A DNA stretch of 64,000 nt from JBKQVT01 sp963804825 (GTDB lineage Bacteria; Planctomycetota; Planctomycetia; Pirellulales; Thermoguttaceae), in the NCBI GenBank assembly GCA_963804825.1, contig CAWDRV010000005.1:186001-250000 (forward strand), read 5' to 3'. A program made the translations under genes and the position numbers. Within the stretch, counting starts at the first letter, position 1. Every line of letters starts with the position of its first letter. The notes under the pieces were generated by a model. That model searched no databases. It worked only from the letters and a program-made list of their open reading frames with translations, and was not told the DNA's origin. Of the stretch, positions 58,859 through 64,000 are shown piece after piece.

Positions 58859-59340
58859 TGTGGTGATTCAAGGTTGAGAAGGCTAATGAGTTGGGCGGCT
58901 GTTTTCGCCCCGTAGGGGCGTTTGATCATAGCCCAGCAGTTTACTGCTGGGACGGCAAGCATCACCATTTTGTGCGACAAGTCCCGTAGGGACGGCCGAA
59001 ATGGGGCATCCGAAATTCGGTCGTCCCTACGGGACGAAGATGAAATGGGGGCCCTTCGCTACCCAGCGATGAATCGCTGGGCTATTATCAAACGACCCTC
59101 CGGGTCGAAATCCGCACCGATTCCACTCCGCGATATGGATCCAACAGGCTGACGCGTTATACTAATCGGCCTGCAGCCCTTCTCCCGGCCCTTTGCGCAG
59201 ATTTGGGAGACGATATCTTGCACTTCGGCATCGCACCGCGGATAGTCCGACAGGCTGGGCGATTTCAACGGCGGCCCTATTCTATGACATAACCGTTGGC
59301 CGACCAAGTGAAGTGCTGCAAGTCGAGTGCCGCGGCGGGA
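58859..59340. repeat. Gene-free spacer with palindrome array (58905-59115)
   Basis: CGCCCCGTAGGGGCG, CAGCAGTTTACTGCTG, GTCCCGTAGGGAC, CGTCCCTACGGGACG, CAGCGATGAATCGCTG and GACCCTCCGGGTC follow each other, separated by shared linkers such as TTTGATCATAGCC and GGCTATTATCAAACG. The modules match the 27045-27275 array. From 59116 to 59340 I see nothing definite. Confidence 0.75.
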
Positions 59341-59347
59341 CCGGGGC

Positions 59348-59375
59348 TTGAGTTTTCGCCGGACGGCGTTAGACT
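59348..59375 (+). promoter_or_regulatory. Possible promoter of the selenocysteine tRNA gene
   Basis: TTGAGT (59348-59353), 16 bases, TAGACT (59370-59375), 32 bases before the tRNA. Pattern match only. Confidence 0.35.
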
Positions 59376-59407
59376 GGAGTAGAGGTTGCGTTGTGGAAAT
59401 CGCTTAT

Positions 59408-59503
59408 GGGGGTGACAGGCGCCTGGTGACGCCCCTGGTCTTCAAAACCAGCGAGGGGCCCGCAAGGGTCCTGGGTGGGTTCGATTCCCATTCGCCCCCG
59501 CCA
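59408..59503 (+). tRNA. selC: tRNA-Sec, anticodon UCA
   Basis: 96 bases including an encoded GCCA end. The acceptor stem has eight pairs (GGGGGTGA with TCGCCCCC, one G-U) and the T arm five (GTGGG TTCGATT CCCAT), the 8+5 form of bacterial tRNA-Sec. The anticodon stem is CTGGT / ACCAG, loop CTTCAAA, anticodon TCA at 59442-59444, which reads UGA. A long variable arm, GGGGCCC GCAA GGGTCCT, has seven pairs. It lies between the selD operon and the membrane-protein genes. Confidence 0.97.
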
Positions 59504-59520
59504 TTTTGCGACATCGCGTG

Positions 59521-59937
59521 ATGGACGTGCCGAAGAGAGTCTCAGCCGCCGACGCCCGCCCGCGCAGGTTTCGACCTGCGCAGTGGTCGATTTTCGAGTT
59601 TCGCTTCGTTCCGTTGCTGGTTTTCGCGGCGGGATGCTGGGCGGCCTTCTACGGCGTCATGCGTCATCGGATCCCGGTGACGGAGACGCGCGAGGAGGAG
59701 CATTCCGTGCCGGTCTCGGTCCAGATGCCGGACCTGTCGGCGTTCGTTCCTGGGTTGCCGCCGCCGCCCCCGGTGGTGAAGTATGTCAAGCGGATCGAGA
59801 CGATCAAGACCGTCACCGGCGAGACGGAAATGGCGGTGAACCGCGACGTGAGTTTCGGGCGTCTTACGCGGACCGGCGGCGGCGAGATCGCCCGCTCCGG
59901 CGGCGGCAAGGCAGGGCCGGCCTTTTGCCCTACGTGA
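59521..59937 (+). CDS. Small Pro-rich single-span membrane protein
   Basis: 138 residues, starting at ATG 59521, only 17 bases after the tRNA-Sec CCA. Basic N-terminus, one helix (FVPLLVFAAGCWAAFYGVM), then a proline run (GLPPPPPVVKYV) and a short tail with GGGEIARSGGGKAG. I do not recognise it. It lies 18 bases before the polyferredoxin-like gene and is probably co-transcribed with it. Confidence 0.6.
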   Translation: MDVPKRVSAADARPRRFRPAQWSIFEFRFVPLLVFAAGCWAAFYGVMRHRIPVTETREEEHSVPVSVQMPDLSAFVPGLPPPPPVVKYVKRIETIKTVTGETEMAVNRDVSFGRLTRTGGGEIARSGGGKAGPAFCPT

Positions 59938-59955
59938 GTGAACTAACCGCGGGTC

Positions 59956-60816
59956 ATGGTGTCCATGATCAAGAACAATCCGGGGCGAACGAAGTGGCGG
60001 CTGGCCCGATGGCGAATCTGGGTCCAGTTGGGGTTCCTGCTGGCGTGGCTTGAACCGCTGCCGTTGCAGTGGCACAGCATCTGCGGCCCGGTGTTTCACT
60101 GCTACTCGTGTCCGCTGGCGACGTTCGGCTGTCCGATCGGCATCTTGGCCAATTACAGCGCCCTTCACGTCGTTCCGCTGCTGGCCCTTGGGACGCTGCT
60201 GATGGTCGGGGCGGTGTTTGGAAGCCTCGTGTGCGGTTGGGCGTGCCCGTTCGGCCTGCTCCAGGACCTCTTGGGCCGGGTTCCCCTGCCCAAGTTCCGG
60301 CTGCCCGGCTTTCTTGGCTGGACGCGCTTTGCGGTGCTGCTGGCGCTTGTGCTCGCCCTGCCCTACTTTTACGGGGACAATCGCTGGTTCTTCATTTGCC
60401 GCCTCTGCCCGGCCGGAGCGGTCGAGGCGGCGGTGCCCGTCAACGTTCAGCAGTCGATCGCCACGCACGCCATCGTCTGGCTGACGAGCACCAAGGCGGC
60501 CATCTTGATCGTGTTTCTGATTGCGTCGATTCTGATGTGGCGGCCGTGGTGCACGCTGTTCTGCCCGCTGGGCGCTGTCTTCAGCGTCTGCAATTACATC
60601 TCGCTGATGTTCTTGCGTTTTCAACCCGCCCGGTGCAACGACTGCGAGCTGTGCCGCGACCTGTGCAAATATCGCGGACCTGCCGAGCGGCGGGGGAGCG
60701 ATCTCCGCTGCATTCGCTGCCTGGAATGCGTGAACTGCCGGGCCCTTTCGGTGGGCACGGTGTTTCAGAAAAAGAAGGAACCGGCGGAAGGCACGCCGCC
60801 GACGACGTTGACGTAG
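59956..60816 (+). CDS. NapH/CcoG-like membrane protein with [4Fe-4S] centres
   Basis: 286 residues with about five or six membrane helices. The family motifs are FGSLVCGWACPFGLLQ and RPWCTLFCPLGAVFS, and the C-terminus has ferredoxin-like CNDCELCRDLCKY and CIRCLECVNC. Further Cys sites are CYSCPLATFGCP and CRLCPAGAVEA. Proteins of this type move electrons across or along the membrane to periplasmic reductases. Being encoded between tRNA-Sec and a candidate selenoprotein, it could feed electrons to that exported redox protein; this is inference. An alternative start is ATG 59965. Confidence 0.82.
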   Translation: MVSMIKNNPGRTKWRLARWRIWVQLGFLLAWLEPLPLQWHSICGPVFHCYSCPLATFGCPIGILANYSALHVVPLLALGTLLMVGAVFGSLVCGWACPFGLLQDLLGRVPLPKFRLPGFLGWTRFAVLLALVLALPYFYGDNRWFFICRLCPAGAVEAAVPVNVQQSIATHAIVWLTSTKAAILIVFLIASILMWRPWCTLFCPLGAVFSVCNYISLMFLRFQPARCNDCELCRDLCKYRGPAERRGSDLRCIRCLECVNCRALSVGTVFQKKKEPAEGTPPTTLT

Positions 60817-60888
60817 CGCGTGCAACCGAGGGTGTCCTGGAATTGAGGGCAAGAAAACAGGCGTTGTGGCAACATCAACGCGAGACGT

Positions 60889-61036
60889 TTCTCACGCCAA
60901 GGCGCGAGGCGCAAAGACGCAAAGGAAGAAGGGAAGAGGAGATGACGGGTGAATCGACGGCGCGTGGGGCCATCCGACCTTCCTCCCTCTTTTTTCTCAT
61001 GCCTTTGCGCCTTTGCGTCTTGGCGCCTTTGCGTGG
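60889..61036. repeat. Inverted repeat with GCGCAAAGxCGCAAAGG arms
   Basis: Left arm at 60889-60925 (CTCACGCCAAGGCGCGAGGCG...), right arm at 60997-61036 (CCTTTGCGCCTTTGCGTCTTGG...). It is the same family as the 8480-8623 element, here between genes. The spacer is about 70 bases. It lies in the 385-base gap before the selenoprotein candidate. Confidence 0.8.
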
Positions 61037-61201
61037 AATTCTCACGCCCAACAAGTTGGGCGGACGTAAATCCCGCGGGGGGCAGCCGAAGTGGACATGC
61101 CCGGCGGGACGTGTTAGAATGGCGACAATAATCCGGGATTTTCCAAAGAAGATGCCATGCCGCGTTCGTGGCGGCTGGCCCCTGAACTGAAGGACACAGC
61201 A

Positions 61202-62872
61202 ATGAATCGATGGCACGGGTTCTTGGGCGTGGCGACGGTGTGGGCGGCGCTGGCGGGCTGGGCCGACGCGGACCCGGCCCAACATTGCAAACTGGAGGCG
61301 GTCCGGCTGGAACCGCTGCGTCCCGGCGTCATGACGGCGCCCATCGACTGGCAATATCGCAACGTGAGTCCGCAAAGTTTCCTGTGGCAGAAAAACGACG
61401 GCCAGACGACGTACAGGGCGATGATCGATTTCGTCAAGGGAGACCTCAAGGCATTCAAAGACCTTGTCACGAAGGAACCGAAGTACGTGGCCAAGGACCC
61501 GCTTCGCGGCGTCGCGAAACTCGGCTCCAAGCAATACGCCTTCGTCCTCGATCAAAAAAGCGAGAAATCGAAGGGTTACGACCGGCTGTATTTCGATCGG
61601 AATGCCAACGGCGACTTGACGGACGACAAACCCATCGACGCCGAAACCCCCAAGGGCGCGTCGCCGGCGCCGGTCAACATGAACTACCCGCAGATCGAGT
61701 TCCCCCGCGTGGACCTTGCGATCGACGTGGACGGGAAAAAGGTCGACTACTCTTTCTTCTTCCGGATCGTAGCTTACGGAGACGAGAAGCACCATTACGC
61801 TTACGGATCGCTGTCCTCGGCCGTGTATCGCCGGGGCGAGATCACGCTGGACGGGAAGAAACGGCAAATCGTCCTGCTCGACCGAAACAGCAACGGACGG
61901 TTCGACGACCTGACTTCATCGCAAGAGGATGTCCGCGGCGACGAAGGACAGCTTGTTGTGCGGTATGGCGACGTGCTGTTGATCGACCCCGAGAAGCCCT
62001 CTACCTATCCCAACCCAAATCAGCAATTCCTCTGCAAGGTCAACCTCCTGGGCGGCAAATACTACGAGCTGAAAGTATCGCCGGCGGGCGACGAGCTGAC
62101 GTGTACGCCGGTGACGGTGGCCGTGGGAAAAATCGTCTCGCCCTATGAGTCCTGCCCAGTGGACTTGGCCGGCGATCAAGGCTACTTCTCGCTGACGTTG
62201 GAGAAGTCGCGGCCGGCCGAGATTCCGGCGGGCCGGTGGCGGCTCGTTTCCTACACCATCATGATCCGAGACTGGAAGGAGCCGGCCAAGAGCAAGACGA
62301 ATAAGACGGACAAGAAGGCCAAGTCCGAGGCCGGCGGCAATGCGTCGCTGGTCGAGGTTCTTGGGCAGGCCCTCTTCGGATGGAAGGCTGCAAGCCCCGA
62401 GCCGCGGAGCACCTTCTGCTCGGTTTCAGCCCAGGGAACCAAGAGCGGCAAACCCATCGACGTGACGGCGGGCCAGACGACGACGCTGAAATTCGGACCG
62501 CCGTACAAGACCCTCGTCAAGGCGGCCGCCGCGCCCGGGACCGGGGTTGCCCAACTTTCGCTCTCGCTCATCGGCGCCGACAACGAAGTGGTCTCGAACC
62601 TGGTCGTCCGCGGCGGTCGTCCCGACAAGCCCAAGCTCACCATTACCGATCCGAAAGACAAGGACAAAATTGTCGCCAAGGGCGACTTCGAGTATGGGTG
62701 AGGCTTCACCTGCCGGTACCCGTGGCGGGTGCCCGAGGAATTGGCCGATACGTATGAAGTGCGCGTCAAGCTGAGTGCCGGGCCGTTCGCCATCGACGAC
62801 TCGGAGCCGACGGTGCTAAGCAAGTCGGAGTTGGTCCCGGCAGAGAAGCCGAAGAAGCCGGACGAGAAATAG
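61202..62872 (+). CDS. Candidate selenoprotein: secreted protein with in-frame TGA at codon 500
   Basis: Translated through TGA 62699-62701 as selenocysteine it has 556 residues. A signal peptide (GFLGVATVWAALAGWADA) starts it. Two Asp/Asn loops, FDRNANGDLTDD and LDRNSNGRFDDL, look like calcium-binding loops. Up to the TGA the end is KGDFEYG; after it, in the same frame, come GFTCRYPWRVPEELADTYEV and GPFAIDDSEPTV, ending in EKPKKPDEK and TAG 62870-62872. Thus the motif is U-G-F-T-C (Sec500, Cys504), a possible redox pair. The 56 codons after TGA contain no stop and read as a normal protein tail. A hairpin follows the TGA. selA, selB, selD and tRNA-Sec are all nearby. If the TGA is a true stop the protein ends at residue 499. 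Its family is unknown to me. Confidence 0.8.
62699..62731 (+). promoter_or_regulatory. Putative bacterial SECIS element after TGA 62699
   Basis: TGA 62699-62701 is followed after five bases by an 8-bp stem, CACCTGCC (62707-62714) with GGCGGGTG (62724-62731), one T-G pair. The loop is GGTACCCGT and starts with GGT, as in SelB-binding hairpins. The TGA-to-loop distance (13 bases between) is at the short end of known cases. Confidence 0.65.
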
Positions 62873-62922
62873 CCGGCATTTCCCGCCAGGGCAAGTTGCG
62901 GATTGGCGGAGAGAACCGCAGG

Positions 62923-63807
62923 TCAGGCCCGGCCGCAGCAGCCGAGCATTTCGATCCGCTCCAGGACCGCGTCGCGGACCGCGAGCCGTCCGGCGACGAG
63001 GGCGTCGTGCGGGCCTCCCATTCCCAACAGCTCGTGCGGATTGGGCCGTTGCTGGGCCAAGGCGGCGCGCACGGCCTGCAAGTAGCGCTGTTTGAGGTAC
63101 GTCCCGTAATTCACCTTGGCCACGCCCAACTGGATGGCCCCGACCAGCGTTTCGGGAGTGATGCCCGTTCCCCCGTGGAGGACCAAGGGGATTTCGACCC
63201 GCCTGCGGATGGCGGCCAGGCGGTCGAGGTCGAGGTCCTGTTGGCCGCTGACGTGGATATGCACGTTTCCCACGCTGACGGCCAAGAGGTCGATCGAGGT
63301 CTCTTGGACGAACTGTTCGGCCAGTCGCGGATCGGTGCGATGTCCGTTGCCGGCCACGTGCCCGGAGGCGCCGCACTCCAATTCGCCCAATTCCGCCTCG
63401 ACGGCCACGTTGCGAGGGTGGGCATAGGCGACGATCCGCTGGGTGCGGTGCATGTAGTCGTCCGACGGCCCGCAGACGGCGGGCATGACGAGATTGAACC
63501 CTGCATCGACCGCCTCCAGGACCCGCGAGTCGTCGGAACACTCGTTGAAGATCAGTCCGCAAGGCACGGTGGCGGTTTCGGCGGCGGCCTTTCCGATGGC
63601 CGCGTAGAGGGCCAATCGCTCGCTGGTGCGGCGGCTTTTGCTGGAAAGGAACTCGCCGTTGAAGCCGATAATCACCGGCGAGCGGGTCTGCTCGGCGGCG
63701 TCCAGCACCCCTTGAAGCGACTCGAAGCTCCAGCTTTCAAAGTACCCAACCGCGTACCTGCCCTCGCAGCAGGCCCGCATGATGCGATCGATCGACTCAA
63801 GTGGCAT
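62923..63807 (-). CDS. Class II fructose-bisphosphate/tagatose aldolase-family protein
   Basis: 294 residues, an alpha/beta barrel. Zinc-binding and catalytic regions: AYAHPRNVAVEAELGELE, SVGNVHIHVSG and VLHGGTGIT, and KVNYGT near the C-terminus as in KbaY/GatY relatives. Members cleave or condense ketose phosphates; the exact sugar cannot be read. Its ATG (63807) overlaps the stop of the upstream URO-D-family gene. It is convergent with the selenoprotein candidate, 50 bases apart. Confidence 0.82.
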   Translation of the reverse strand: MPLESIDRIMRACCEGRYAVGYFESWSFESLQGVLDAAEQTRSPVIIGFNGEFLSSKSRRTSERLALYAAIGKAAAETATVPCGLIFNECSDDSRVLEAVDAGFNLVMPAVCGPSDDYMHRTQRIVAYAHPRNVAVEAELGELECGASGHVAGNGHRTDPRLAEQFVQETSIDLLAVSVGNVHIHVSGQQDLDLDRLAAIRRRVEIPLVLHGGTGITPETLVGAIQLGVAKVNYGTYLKQRYLQAVRAALAQQRPNPHELLGMGGPHDALVAGRLAVRDAVLERIEMLGCCGRA

Positions 63808-64000
63808 GGTCGGCCCGGAGACTCGCGGGGTAAACGCACTTCCGCGCTTCGTCGGCGAACGCCTTGACCAGTTCCGGTTCGGCGTCGAAGAAATTGTCGG
63901 AAGGGCAAAGGATGTACGCGCCGTTGGAACCTGCCGCCTCGAAGCAGCGGCGGACCTCGGCGCGGGTCTGGTCCACCGTGCAACCCTTGAAGAAATGGAA
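63797..64000 (-). CDS. Uroporphyrinogen decarboxylase-family protein, C-terminal end only
   Basis: The gene enters from beyond the right edge. The visible part reads FHFFKGCTVDQTRAEVRR, then GSNGAYILCPSDNFFDAEPE and ends ADHAT with TGA 63797-63799. GAYILCPSDNFFDAEPE corresponds to the C-terminal barrel of URO-D/methyltransferase-type proteins. Not enough is present to decide between heme synthesis and a methyltransferase role. It overlaps the aldolase-like start. Confidence 0.65.
   Translation of the reverse strand, partial: FHFFKGCTVDQTRAEVRRCFEAAGSNGAYILCPSDNFFDAEPELVKAFADEARKCVYPASLRADHAT

Overview
This window looks like a chromosomal segment of a Planctomycetota bacterium, probably from a metagenome assembly. 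The evidence is high G+C, an alternative complex III plus caa3-type oxidase cluster, planctomycete-style secreted hypothetical proteins, and dense families of short palindromic repeats. About nineteen apparent single-base frameshifts cut conserved genes such as coxA, coxB, actB, selB and selD, often at homopolymers. They look like consensus errors, so I annotate each such gene as one locus and state where the frame changes.

Layout. 1-415: end of an ATP-grasp ligase. 0.5-16.3 kb: aerobic respiration, with actA, actB, actC, a fused actDE, actF, a small membrane protein, SCO, coxB (caa3 type), coxA, coxC and coxD on the plus strand. They face ctaB, ctaA and a flippase-like membrane protein on the minus strand. 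16.5-21.3 kb: an S46 peptidase and an OPT-family transporter. 21.6-27 kb: two TadE-like pilins, a TadG-like vWA protein and an ABC transporter pair. 27-29.4 kb: palindrome arrays, an AbiJ-like gene and a small membrane protein. 29.4-39.8 kb: a minus-strand operon for a group 3c-like [NiFe]-hydrogenase/heterodisulfide-reductase complex, in which a nuoE-nuoF-nuoG' block sits inside hdrA and makes two in-frame fusion proteins. 40-49 kb: an exported barrel protein, an exported FmdE-domain protein, a lipoprotein, a TPR protein, a GH31 enzyme and a diguanylate cyclase.

49-63 kb is a selenium island. selA and selB run leftwards. Running rightwards are three 2-hydroxyacyl-CoA-dehydratase/double-cubane-type reductase subunits, their activator ATPase, selD with a cysteine-rich extension, and an AhpD-like gene. 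Then come a selenocysteine tRNA (anticodon UCA), a Pro-rich membrane protein and a polyferredoxin-like membrane protein. Downstream, a secreted protein (61202-62872) carries an in-frame TGA at codon 500, followed by 56 sense codons in the same frame and an RNA hairpin with GGU at the start of its loop. I read this as a previously undescribed selenoprotein with a U-G-F-T-C motif, encoded a few kb from the machinery that would make it. The window ends with a class II aldolase-like gene and the C-terminus of a URO-D-family protein.

A second theme is palindromic repeats. Several families occur between genes, and at least six copies lie in frame inside coding sequences (actB twice, SCO, tadG-like, the second dehydratase subunit twice). 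One family shows paired base changes in a stem between copies.
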